Positions 8,944 to 16,101 of a stretch of 64,000 nt of DNA are shown here, piece by piece (position 1 is the stretch's first letter; each line of letters begins with the position of its first letter). The notes under the pieces were generated by a model that worked only from the letters and a program-made list of their open reading frames with translations, was not told the origin of the DNA and searched no databases. This DNA is from Natrinema amylolyticum (GTDB taxonomy: Archaea; Halobacteriota; Halobacteria; Halobacteriales; Natrialbaceae): contig NZ_JAIWPJ010000002.1 of assembly GCF_020515625.1 (NCBI RefSeq), forward strand, positions 868,001-932,000, in the 5' to 3' direction. The position numbers were made by a program, and so were the translations under genes.

Positions 8944-10614
8944 ATGTCCGACCTGACGATCCGGCCGTTCTTCTGGCGGCCGACGAACCTCTTCCCGGAG
9001 ACGCGACTCGTCTCCCGGACCCATGACGGCATCGTCGACACCTCCTACGGCGAGTTCGGCGAGCGCGTCAGGGCGCTGCTGGCCGCGCTCTCCGACCGCG
9101 GCTTCGGCCACGGTGACCGGATCGGCACGTTCGGGTGGAACCATCACCGCCACCTCGAGACGTACTACGCCGCGCCCCTCTCGGGCGCGCAGTTGCACAC
9201 GATCAACGTTCAGCTCGGTGACGACGACGTCGTCTACATCGTCGAGGACGCCGACGACGATATCCTGTTCGTCGATCCGGGCGAGCCGTTCGAGACCATC
9301 GAGCGACTGTGGTCGGAGCTCTCCGTCGAGCAGGTCGTCGTGATGGATGAGACTGTTCCCGAGACCTCCATCGATGCCGTCGCCTACGAGGACCTCGTCG
9401 CGGAGTACGACCCGATTCCGGAGAGCGAGATGCCCGACCTGGAAGAGGAGTACCCCGCGGGGATGTGCTATACCTCCGGCACGACGGGCCGGCCGAAGGG
9501 CGTGGAGTACACCCACAAGATGATCTACGCCCACGCGATGATGGTGATGACCCCCGCCGGCCTCGGTATCGAGGAGCGCGACGTGGTCATGCCAGTCGTG
9601 CCGATGTTCCACGTCAACTCCTGGGAGTTCCCCTACGCCGCGACGATGGCCGGCGCGACGCAGGTCTATCCCGGCCCCTCGCCGAGCGCGGCCGATCTGC
9701 TCGAGCTGATCGAACGCGAGGGCGTCACCATGACCGCCGGGGTGCCGACGGTCTGGATCAACTTGCTCGAGCACGTCGACGAGCACGGCGGCGACCTCTC
9801 CTCTCTCGAGCGAATCGTCGTCGGCGGCAGCGCCGCGCCCGAGGAGATGATGCGCCGGTACGACGAGGAGTTCGACGTCACCGTCGAACACGCCTGGGGG
9901 ATGACCGAGACGATGAGCATCGGCTCGGTCTCCCGACCGAAGTCCCGCATGGCCGACTGGGATCCGAGCCGGAAGTACGAGAAGCGCCGGAAACAGGGTC
10001 TTCTCTCGCCCGGACTCGAGATGCGCGTCGTAAACGACGACGGCGAGGAGGTTCCCTGGGACGGCGAGTCCGCTGGCGAACTGTGGGTCCGCGGGCCGAC
10101 GGTGATCACGGAGTACTACAACCGCCCCGAGGCCAACGAGGAGGATTTCGAGGGGGGTCCCGCGAGCGATGCGAGCGGGACGTCGGAGGACGTTTCGTCC
10201 TCCGGAAAGTGGCTGAAGACGGGCGACATCGTCTCGGTCGACGAGGACGGCTACATCGAGGTCGTCGATCGCGCGAAGGACGTCATCAAGAGCGGCGGCG
10301 AGTGGATCTCCTCAATCGCGCTCGAGAACGCCCTGATGGCCAATCCGGACGTCGTCGAGTCGGCGGTCGTCGGCGTTCCACACGAGAAGTGGCAGGAACG
10401 GCCGCTCGCGACCGTCGTCACGGCCGAGGACGCCGACCCCGACGAGGACGAGTTGTACGAGCACCTGCAGGAGACGCTCGAGCAGCCCGACTGGTGGCTC
10501 CCCGACGAGATCCGCGTCGTTGAGCGGATCCCCAAGACCGCGACCGGAAAGTTCGACAAGCAGGGGCTACGCGAAAAGCTTGACGTAGGCGACGCCGAAA
10601 CGGAGGATCAATGA
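8944..10614 (+). CDS. AMP-forming acyl-CoA synthetase (medium/long-chain fatty acid-CoA ligase family)
   Basis: Activates a carboxylic acid to its CoA thioester through an acyl-adenylate in the cytoplasm. 556 residues. The AMP-binding P-loop YTSGTTGRPKGVEYTH is near residues 177-192, WGMTETMS near 318, the KTGDI motif near 425, the hinge and DRAKDVIKSGGEW segment near 440, and the catalytic Lys motif PKTATGKFDK near 530. Between FEGG and KWLKTGDI there are about 16 extra residues (406-421, Pro/Ala/Ser/Asp-rich) encoded by two abutting DNA hairpins (10157-10203), which looks like an in-frame insertion of a palindromic element. Follows livF by one base and overlaps the SDR ATG by 4 nt. The acid activated is probably the transporter's cargo (inference). 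Confidence 0.92.
   Translation: MSDLTIRPFFWRPTNLFPETRLVSRTHDGIVDTSYGEFGERVRALLAALSDRGFGHGDRIGTFGWNHHRHLETYYAAPLSGAQLHTINVQLGDDDVVYIVEDADDDILFVDPGEPFETIERLWSELSVEQVVVMDETVPETSIDAVAYEDLVAEYDPIPESEMPDLEEEYPAGMCYTSGTTGRPKGVEYTHKMIYAHAMMVMTPAGLGIEERDVVMPVVPMFHVNSWEFPYAATMAGATQVYPGPSPSAADLLELIEREGVTMTAGVPTVWINLLEHVDEHGGDLSSLERIVVGGSAAPEEMMRRYDEEFDVTVEHAWGMTETMSIGSVSRPKSRMADWDPSRKYEKRRKQGLLSPGLEMRVVNDDGEEVPWDGESAGELWVRGPTVITEYYNRPEANEEDFEGGPASDASGTSEDVSSSGKWLKTGDIVSVDEDGYIEVVDRAKDVIKSGGEWISSIALENALMANPDVVESAVVGVPHEKWQERPLATVVTAEDADPDEDELYEHLQETLEQPDWWLPDEIRVVERIPKTATGKFDKQGLREKLDVGDAETEDQ
10157..10203. repeat. Double hairpin inserted in frame in the acyl-CoA synthetase gene
   Basis: Hairpin 1 (10157-10181) has a 7-bp stem GTCCCGC/GCGGGAC, then GA opposite GA, then GC/GC, then the triloop GAT. 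Hairpin 2 (10185-10203) has an 8-bp perfect stem GGAGGACG/CGTCCTCC around TTT. Both sit exactly where the protein carries a stretch not expected in the family. The first has the same architecture as non-coding hairpins at 32.3 and 51.3 kb. Confidence 0.75.
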
Positions 10615-11378
10615 GCGAGTTATTCGATCTCGACGGACGAGTCGCAGTGGTAACGGGCGGCGGTCGCGGCATCGGCCGCGCGATCGCCGTCGAACTGGCG
10701 AACGCGGGGGCCGCGGTCGTTCCGAGCGCCCGATCGACGGACGAAATCGAGGCCGTCGCCGCAGACATCGAGGACGCGGGCGGTGACGCACTCGCCGTTC
10801 CCGCGGACGTGACGGACGGCGACGCCGTCACCGAGGTCATCGACCGCGCCGCCGACGAGTTCGGCGGCGTCGACATCGTCGTCAACAACGCCGGCTTCAA
10901 CCCCGACGACGCGCTCGGCCGGCCGGAAGACGTCGAGACCGAGAGCCTCGACCGCGTGCTGGACGTCAACCTGAACGGTGCCTACGAGGTCACGCGCGCC
11001 GCGGCGGACCACCTCCTCGAGAGCGACGGGGGGTCGGTCATCAACGTCGCCAGCGTCGGCGGCCTGGTCGGCCTGCCGCGCCAGCACCCCTACGTCGCCT
11101 CGAAGCACGGGCTGGTCGGACTGACGAAGAGCATGTCGCTGGACTGGGCTCCGGAGGTTCGGGTCAACGCCGTCGCGCCGGGCTACGTCTCGACGGAACT
11201 GACGGAGGACCTCGAGAGCAACGAACAGCTTCGCCAGTCGATTATCGACCGCACGCCGTTGGAGCGCTTCGCCGACCCCGAGGAGATCGCCGGCCCCGTC
11301 GTCTTCCTCGCGAGCGACGCCGCGAACTACGTGACCGGCTCCGTGCTCGCGGCCGACGGCGGTTGGACGGCGCGGTAG
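10611..11378 (+). CDS. Short-chain dehydrogenase/reductase (FabG-like 3-oxoacyl reductase)
   Basis: NAD(P)-dependent oxidoreductase of the classical SDR family, 255 residues, the family's normal length. Cofactor motif TGGGRGIGRAI is at residues 16-26, NNAGFNPDD marks the NNAG motif, and the catalytic Ser (NVASVGG) and YxxxK (YVASK) are present. The C-terminal GSVLAADGGW is typical. Overlaps the acyl-CoA synthetase by 4 nt, so it probably acts on the hydroxyacyl/oxoacyl product of the same pathway rather than in fatty-acid synthesis. Substrate is not determinable. Confidence 0.88.
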   Translation: MSELFDLDGRVAVVTGGGRGIGRAIAVELANAGAAVVPSARSTDEIEAVAADIEDAGGDALAVPADVTDGDAVTEVIDRAADEFGGVDIVVNNAGFNPDDALGRPEDVETESLDRVLDVNLNGAYEVTRAAADHLLESDGGSVINVASVGGLVGLPRQHPYVASKHGLVGLTKSMSLDWAPEVRVNAVAPGYVSTELTEDLESNEQLRQSIIDRTPLERFADPEEIAGPVVFLASDAANYVTGSVLAADGGWTAR

Positions 11379-11390
11379 TCCCGATTTCGA

Positions 11391-11396
11391 TTTTTT
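11391..11396 (+). terminator. T-tract terminator after the liv/acyl-CoA operon
   Basis: A run of six T lies 12 nt after the SDR stop in an otherwise GC-rich stretch. Archaeal RNA polymerase terminates at such U-tracts without needing a hairpin. Confidence 0.5.
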
Positions 11397-11545
11397 GCCG
11401 CCGCTCCCCGTTCCCTGACCGACGTGCGACCGATTCGCACCGATCACGTTCGGCACGATTCGTTCCTCATCAAAAATCACGGGGATAGTTGCGACCGCGT
11501 GGGGGTTCTCCGAACGCTTAGCCGTCGGTCGGGAGTACACCCGCT

Positions 11546-12787
11546 ATGCGCTACGATGACAGTGAACGGGCGCGCGAGGTTGCCGAGCGCGCCAACGCCT
11601 TGATGGAGGAAGTCGTCCTGCCGATCGAACGCGAGCGAGCCGGCGGGATGGCCGTCTCGAGCGGTACCATTACAGAGCTGCGGGAGGCGGCCCGGGAATA
11701 CGACGTCTACGCTCCGCAGATCCCCGAGGAGTACGGCGGGATGGGACTTTCCTTCCGCGATTCACTTCCCGCGTTCGAGGAGGCGGGCCGTAGCCTCCTC
11801 GGGCAGGTCGCGATGCGCGTCGACGCGCCCGACGAGGGGAACATGCACCTGCTCGAACTGGCCGGCGACGACCTGCAAAAGGAGACCTACCTCGAGCCGC
11901 TCGTTCAGGGAGAGATCAAGTCCGGTTTCTCGATGACCGAGCCGATGCAGGGGGCCGGCTCGGATCCGAAGATGATCCAGACCACGGCGGAACGGGACGG
12001 CGACGAGTGGGTCATCGACGGCCACAAGTGGTGGACGACGCAGGGCGTCGAGGCGGACGTGCTGATCGTCCTCGCCCGAACCGATCCGGAGGCCCATCCC
12101 TACGAGGGCTGTTCGCTCTTCCTCGTTCCCGCCGACGCCGACGGCGTCGAGGTCATCCGCGACGTCCCCCATATGGGCGGCGGAAATCGCGGTGCCTCTC
12201 ACGCCGAAATCCGGTACGAGAACGTCCGCGTCCCCGAGGAACACCTGCTCGGTGAACTGAACGAGGGCTTTACCCACGCCCAGGAGCGGCTCGGCCCCGC
12301 GCGCCTGACTCACTGCATGCGCTACTCCGGAATGGCCCAGCGCTCGCTCGACATCGCGAAGGCCTACATCAGCGAGCGCGAGGGGTTCGACTCCACCCTC
12401 TCGGACAAGCAGTCGCTCCGCCATCGGATCGCCGACGCCGAGACGAGACTCCACATGGCCCGCACCGGCATCCGCGACGCAGCAGACCGGATTGCCGCCG
12501 GCGACGAGGCCCGCGTCCCCGTCTCGATGTGCAAGGTGTTCACCGCCAACGTCACGCAGGACGCGATCGATCTGGCCGTCCAGTGTTGCGGTGCCAACGG
12601 CATCGGGAAGGACCTCCCGCTGTCGGACTTCTACGAGTCGGTCCGCCAGTTCCGCATCGTCGACGGTGCGGACGAAGTCCACCGCCGCGTCATTGCCCGC
12701 GCCGCCTTCGAGGACGTCCCCGAGGAAGAACTCGAGCCGCTGACCCGATTCGGGAACCCGAACCGGGAACGACGCGGCGGCCACTGA
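11546..12787 (+). CDS. Acyl-CoA dehydrogenase family protein
   Basis: FAD-dependent alpha,beta-desaturation of an acyl-CoA. 413 residues with an N-terminal helical domain, the FSMTEPMQGAGSDPKMI flavin-binding strand, DGHKWWTTQGVEADVLIVLA in the beta domain, and a C-terminal helical domain ending in VDGADEVHRRVIARAAF. The equivalent of the usual YEG(T/A) catalytic-base region reads VDGADEVH, so the base may be positioned as in the longer-chain or ACAD10/11-like subfamilies (inference). Independent start after a 167-nt gap and on the same strand as the liv operon, so likely part of the same catabolic locus. Confidence 0.85.
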   Translation: MRYDDSERAREVAERANALMEEVVLPIERERAGGMAVSSGTITELREAAREYDVYAPQIPEEYGGMGLSFRDSLPAFEEAGRSLLGQVAMRVDAPDEGNMHLLELAGDDLQKETYLEPLVQGEIKSGFSMTEPMQGAGSDPKMIQTTAERDGDEWVIDGHKWWTTQGVEADVLIVLARTDPEAHPYEGCSLFLVPADADGVEVIRDVPHMGGGNRGASHAEIRYENVRVPEEHLLGELNEGFTHAQERLGPARLTHCMRYSGMAQRSLDIAKAYISEREGFDSTLSDKQSLRHRIADAETRLHMARTGIRDAADRIAAGDEARVPVSMCKVFTANVTQDAIDLAVQCCGANGIGKDLPLSDFYESVRQFRIVDGADEVHRRVIARAAFEDVPEEELEPLTRFGNPNRERRGGH

Positions 12788-12954
12788 CGACACGCTCTCG
12801 GCACTCGTTTTCTCGCGTCCGTCGGCGTTCCCGATGCGTGTCTCTCGATCGCATGGAACGATCGTCTAGATCCCGACGGGTCGAAATCACTCGAGATGAA
12901 CCGCTGGTAGCTCCTCGAGCGCGCCGTCGCTTCGGCACCGGTGGGCTTCGAGAA

Positions 12955-12978
12955 AACGGGCGTGGCGGGATTCGAACC
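12955..12978 (-). repeat. tRNA-Arg 3'-end fragment (T-arm plus acceptor strand)
   Basis: The 24 bases here are identical to 13061-13084, the 3' end of the neighbouring tRNA-Arg gene (T loop, 3' T-stem, 3' acceptor strand, discriminator and two flanking bases). The rest of the tRNA is absent, and the 5' T-stem is changed. It lies about 85 bp downstream of the real tRNA in the same orientation. Confidence 0.85.
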
Positions 12979-12982
12979 GCCT

Positions 12983-13010
12983 GAACGTCGCTCACTTCGT
13001 TCGCTCGTTC
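12983..13010 (-). repeat. Tandem G-A hairpin between tRNA-Arg and its 3'-end copy
   Basis: On the minus strand a 5-bp stem GAACG/CGTTC is followed by a small asymmetric bulge, GC/GC, tandem GA/GA mismatches, AC/GT and the triloop GAA. It has the same plan as the hairpins downstream of tRNA-Lys. Confidence 0.6.
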
Positions 13011-13062
13011 CGTGCTTCGAATCTCCGTGCCCGTTCGCTCGTCGCGTCCGCTCCTCGCAGAA

Positions 13063-13135
13063 CGGGCGTGGCGGGATTCGAACCCACGATCAGAAGGTTA
13101 GGAACCTCCTGCCCTGTCCGCTAGGCCACACGCCC
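13063..13135 (-). tRNA. tRNA-Arg (anticodon CCU)
   Basis: Cloverleaf on the minus strand. The acceptor stem is GGGCGTG/CACGCCC with discriminator G, the anticodon stem GGAGG/CCTTC encloses loop TTCCTAA giving anticodon CCU (codon AGG), and the T arm contains GTTCGAATC. No intron and no encoded CCA. It is 73 nt long. Downstream is a partial copy of its own 3' end. Confidence 0.95.
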
Positions 13136-13150
13136 CGGCGCAAAAAGAAC

Positions 13151-13465
13151 TTAGTTGGTTTCCGTCTCGGTTCCGGTCTCGGTGCTCGTCTCCTCCTCGG
13201 TGGTGACGGGTTCCGTGTCGACGAACTCCTCGTCGTCCTCGAGGTCGCTCTCGCTGACGTTTCCGCTCCCGTCACGCATTTCTTCGAGTTCCGTTTCGAC
13301 TTTCTCGCGGCCCTTCTGGAACTCGCCCATCGCCTCACCGGTCGACCGTGCCAGTTTCGGAATCTTGTTGGCTCCGAAAAGCAGGATCGCGATGATGAGA
13401 ATGATCGCGAGTTCGGGCGGCCCCATGCCGCCGGGGATGAACAGCGGTGCGGTTTCGACTACCAT
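13151..13465 (-). CDS. tatA: Twin-arginine translocase subunit TatA
   Basis: Small pore-forming component of the Tat pathway that exports folded proteins, including the Tat-signal proteins elsewhere in this window. 104 residues: a short N-terminal region, the PELAIILIIAILLFGANKIP membrane helix and hinge, an amphipathic helix (LARSTGEAMGEFQKG), and an acidic Glu/Thr/Asp-rich tail typical of halophile TatA. ATG at 13465 places the helix at residues 15-35; an upstream in-frame start at 13492 would add nine unlikely residues. TATA-like TTATAA (minus strand, 13493-13498) is about 30 nt upstream of the start. Confidence 0.92.
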   Translation of the reverse strand: MVVETAPLFIPGGMGPPELAIILIIAILLFGANKIPKLARSTGEAMGEFQKGREKVETELEEMRDGSGNVSESDLEDDEEFVDTEPVTTEEETSTETGTETETN

Positions 13466-13492
13466 CTCTATACGTGGCTTATCCGCTGGCAA

Positions 13493-13498
13493 TTATAA
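13493..13498 (-). promoter_or_regulatory. TATA box of tatA
   Basis: TTATAA on the minus strand, about 28-33 nt before the tatA ATG, within an A/T-rich patch. Confidence 0.5.
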
Positions 13499-13750
13499 CC
13501 TTTTTGGACCACTAAGGTAAGCAAGCGGCCGCGACAGTCCGTTTGCGGACGAAATTCGCCCAAAGGGACAGTGTACTGTTTGCTATCCGATGACTACGGC
13601 TGATTTTAGTGATCCGACGGGCGTATATCTGACTGCGAACGCGGCCGCGCGGTCGTCGACCCTGACCGTCTCGAGGTGCCTGCGTACGCACGCCGCGCTT
13701 CGCTTCCGATAACGAAACTGTCTTTCGGGGTTACACGCAATGATGAGACG

Positions 13751-14230
13751 ATGGTAACAACTGGAGATGCCGCACCCGACTTCACCGCACCGCTCGCAAA
13801 CGGCGATATCGAGGAGTTCACGCTCTCCGAGCGCCTCGCGGACGAGGCACCGGTCGTCCTCGCGTTCTTCCCCGGTGCCTTCACCGGCGTCTGTACGACC
13901 GAAATGTGTACGTTCCAGGACCGCCTCGCCGCGTTCAACGACCTCGACGCCACCGTCTACGGCGTCAGCCGCGACTCGCCGTTTACCCTGAACGAGTTCC
14001 GCGAGCAGAACGGCCTCGAGTTCGGCCTCATCAGCGACTACAACAAGGAGATCATCGACGACTACGGGCTGTCGATGGACTTCGCCGACCTGGGCGTCCA
14101 CGGCGTCGCCAAGCGCTCGGTGTTCGTCATCGACGGCGACGGCGAGATCGCTTACTCGTGGGTCAGCGACGACCCCGGCGTCGAACCCGACTACGACGAG
14201 GTCGAGGCCGCGGTCGAAGACCTCTCCTAA
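13751..14230 (+). CDS. Peroxiredoxin (AhpC/TSA family, AhpE/Bcp-like)
   Basis: Thiol peroxidase that reduces hydrogen peroxide and organic peroxides. 159 residues, a thioredoxin fold. The peroxidatic Cys lies in FFPGAFTGVCTTEMC, the canonical PxxxTxxC environment, with a second Cys four residues later. RSVFVIDGDGEIAYSW is the conserved late strand. No obvious C-terminal resolving Cys, so 1-Cys or atypical 2-Cys chemistry. ATG 13751 gives the standard N-terminus (VTTGDAAPDF); the frame runs 25 codons further up without support. Confidence 0.92.
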   Translation: MVTTGDAAPDFTAPLANGDIEEFTLSERLADEAPVVLAFFPGAFTGVCTTEMCTFQDRLAAFNDLDATVYGVSRDSPFTLNEFREQNGLEFGLISDYNKEIIDDYGLSMDFADLGVHGVAKRSVFVIDGDGEIAYSWVSDDPGVEPDYDEVEAAVEDLS

Positions 14231-14268
14231 CTCGCACCGGGACCGCCGATACGCGACCGTCGCAGGGC

Positions 14269-14276
14269 TTTTTTAG
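14269..14276 (+). promoter_or_regulatory. TATA-like element / T-tract before the HD-domain gene
   Basis: TTTTTTAG sits 24 nt before ATG 14297, right for a leaderless promoter. The same T run may terminate the peroxiredoxin transcript. Confidence 0.45.
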
Positions 14277-14296
14277 TCCGCAACCGACGTTCAGGT

Positions 14297-15112
14297 ATGA
14301 GCGACTCCGCCGCCGACGAGGACTCCCGCCGCGTCTACTCTCCGGACGACGACCACAACTTTCCCGACGAGAAATTAAACGCCGTCCTCGAGTACGTCCA
14401 AAACGACGAGGAGATCACGACCTATCTCGAGGCACAGAACGTCAACGCGGTCGACCGGATGCGGTACAACGACCACGGGACGAAACACATCGAAATCGTC
14501 CGCAACCGGGCGCTGTGTCTGTACGACCTCCTCAAGGCCGGCGACGTCGACTTCAACGGCGCGCGCCAGCAGAACCTCGACGAGGAGGACGAGTCGGTCA
14601 TCATCGCGCTCGCGGCGACGCTGCACGACGTCGGCCACGTCGTCCACCGCGACAGCCACGCTTACTACTCGATCCCGCTGGCCGCCGACATCTTAGAGCG
14701 GATCCTCCCCGAGTTCTACGACGTCGCCGATACCGTCCGGATGAAAGGCGAGACTCTCCACGCGATCCTCTGTCATCACACCGCCGAAACGCCGCTGACC
14801 ACCGAAGCCGGCGTCATCCGCGTCGCCGACGCCCTCGACATGGAACGGGGCCGCTCCCGGATCCCCTACGAGTCCGGCGGCCGGGGCATCAACACCCTCT
14901 CGAGCCAGGCCATCAGCCGCGTCTCGCTCCAGCGGGGCGACACCACCCCCGTCATGGTCGAGATCGCGATGACCAACGCCGCCGGCGTCTACCAGGTCGA
15001 CAACCTGCTCAAGGCCAAACTCGAGGACTCCGGACTCGAAGACCAGATCCGGATCGTCGCACTCAACACGAACGAGAACCGCGAGCAGTTAGTGGAACGA
15101 ATCGAGCTCTAA
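14297..15112 (+). CDS. HD-domain metal-dependent phosphohydrolase
   Basis: 271 residues. The metal-binding His/Asp set is visible: NDHGTKHIEIV (first His), LHDVGHVVHR (HD doublet near residue 116-120), CHHTAETPL and the late Asp in RVADALDME. This arrangement belongs to the HD superfamily of nucleotide phosphohydrolases; haloarchaeal orthologues are conserved but, to my knowledge, uncharacterised. Monocistronic. The stop codon overlaps a dispersed 27-nt element. Confidence 0.8.
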   Translation: MSDSAADEDSRRVYSPDDDHNFPDEKLNAVLEYVQNDEEITTYLEAQNVNAVDRMRYNDHGTKHIEIVRNRALCLYDLLKAGDVDFNGARQQNLDEEDESVIIALAATLHDVGHVVHRDSHAYYSIPLAADILERILPEFYDVADTVRMKGETLHAILCHHTAETPLTTEAGVIRVADALDMERGRSRIPYESGGRGINTLSSQAISRVSLQRGDTTPVMVEIAMTNAAGVYQVDNLLKAKLEDSGLEDQIRIVALNTNENREQLVERIEL

Positions 15113-15138
15113 GAACCGAACTTCTGCTCTGCGGGCCG
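15112..15138 (+). repeat. Dispersed 27-nt gene-end element, copy 1
   Basis: Begins with the last A of the HD gene's TAA stop. 26 of 27 bases match the complement of 32549-32575, which overlaps the stop codon of an acyl-CoA dehydrogenase gene in the same way. Core: AGAACCGAAC, TTCTGCTCTG, CGGGCCG. Confidence 0.75.
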
Positions 15139-15192
15139 ACTTCGCCGTTTCGTGATGCCACAACTATGCGATTTGTGAGCACGCCGACTGCT

Positions 15193-15213
15193 CGAGGGAC
15201 CAGCGGTCCCTCG
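15193..15213. repeat. Perfect 9-bp hairpin with triloop
   Basis: CGAGGGACC and GGTCCCTCG flank AGC. It lies in the 190-bp gap between the convergent HD and winged-helix genes, so it may act as a bidirectional transcript end. No gene is visible in this gap. Confidence 0.6.
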
Positions 15214-15304
15214 CCGCTCGGAAGCGCTTGTTCTTCCCTCGAGTCGCGAGTTCCTCGCAGCGCTCGGACCTCGCTCCCGGCCGTTCGAGTCAGCCGATCG
15301 CTCC

Positions 15305-15529
15305 TTAGGCGAGTTCGTACCGTCCGTCCCGCTGCTCGAGGTGACCACGGTCCCGAAGCGTTCCGGTAATCGAGAGGACGGTCCCCTTCGTGACCGCGAG
15401 ATCGTCACAGAGGTCGTCGGCGGTCGCACCGTCGCTGGCGGCCAGATACAGATACACCAGTTTCGCGCGAGCGGAGTCGAGATCGGTCGGAATCGAGACA
15501 TCGAGGCCCGTCGCCGCTGTCTGAGTCAT
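15305..15529 (-). CDS. Small winged helix-turn-helix DNA-binding protein
   Basis: 74 residues from ATG at 15529. A single helix-turn-helix/wing unit: LVYLYLAASDGATADDLCDDL (helices 1-2), VTKGTVLSITGTLRDRGHL (recognition helix), and EQRDGRYELA (wing). The fold resembles MarR/TrmB-type wHTH proteins common in haloarchaea. No sensor domain, so it is a minimal repressor or nucleoid factor. Target unknown. Divergent from the XapX gene. Confidence 0.75.
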   Translation of the reverse strand: MTQTAATGLDVSIPTDLDSARAKLVYLYLAASDGATADDLCDDLAVTKGTVLSITGTLRDRGHLEQRDGRYELA

Positions 15530-15797
15530 ACTCGATAGCCTGTATTTCGACGATAATAAATGTCATCTACAACGATCGTCGAAATCATGGAGTCGTCTCG
15601 ACTCCCTGTCCCGTCGATGTGTGATACGTCGTTCGTTGAATGGCGTTGAAACCGCGTTCTAGGCGCTCGAGAACCCGATTTGACATATAGTCGATCGTCG
15701 TATCAGTGTTCCGTGATAGCTGTTGACGGGGGTCCTGCGGCCCGTGAATTCGGACGGACCGCTTTTGTGGGCTCACTCCCGAGTGTTAGGGGACGCA

Positions 15798-15992
15798 ATG
15801 TCGACGCAAATCACTATCCTCGCACTGCTGACCGGGTTGCTGACGGGTGCCCTGTTCCGATTTCTCAACGTTCCGATCCCCGCACCGCCGGAACTCCCCG
15901 GAATCATGGGCATCGTCGGAATTTACGTCGGCTACAAGGTGATCGAGTATCTCGATATCGGCGTCGATCTCCTCGAGGTACTCGGCGTCTAG
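15798..15992 (+). CDS. XapX domain membrane protein
   Basis: 64 residues, two hydrophobic helices linked by FRFLNVPIPAPPELPGIMGI, which is the signature stretch of XapX proteins. Function of the family is unknown. ATG 15798 fits the family length; an upstream in-frame GTG (15723) would add an unrelated polar segment. Stand-alone gene between the winged-helix gene and the sdh operon. Confidence 0.75.
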   Translation: MSTQITILALLTGLLTGALFRFLNVPIPAPPELPGIMGIVGIYVGYKVIEYLDIGVDLLEVLGV

Positions 15993-16101
15993 CGGCGCGA
16001 GCGAACGCGGCGTCGCTTCGAGGGTGAAAATATGAAATGCTTCGACAGCGATCGAACCGGACGGGACGGAGAACGGCGGTCAGAGAAACGCCGGTGTGGC
16101 G

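Noticed and set aside
12955-13135. attL/attR of an integrated element at tRNA-Arg
   Set aside because: The 24-bp direct repeats are only about 106 bp apart and enclose no integrase or cargo. The same pattern at tRNA-Lys argues for another origin, though an old excision scar is not fully excluded.
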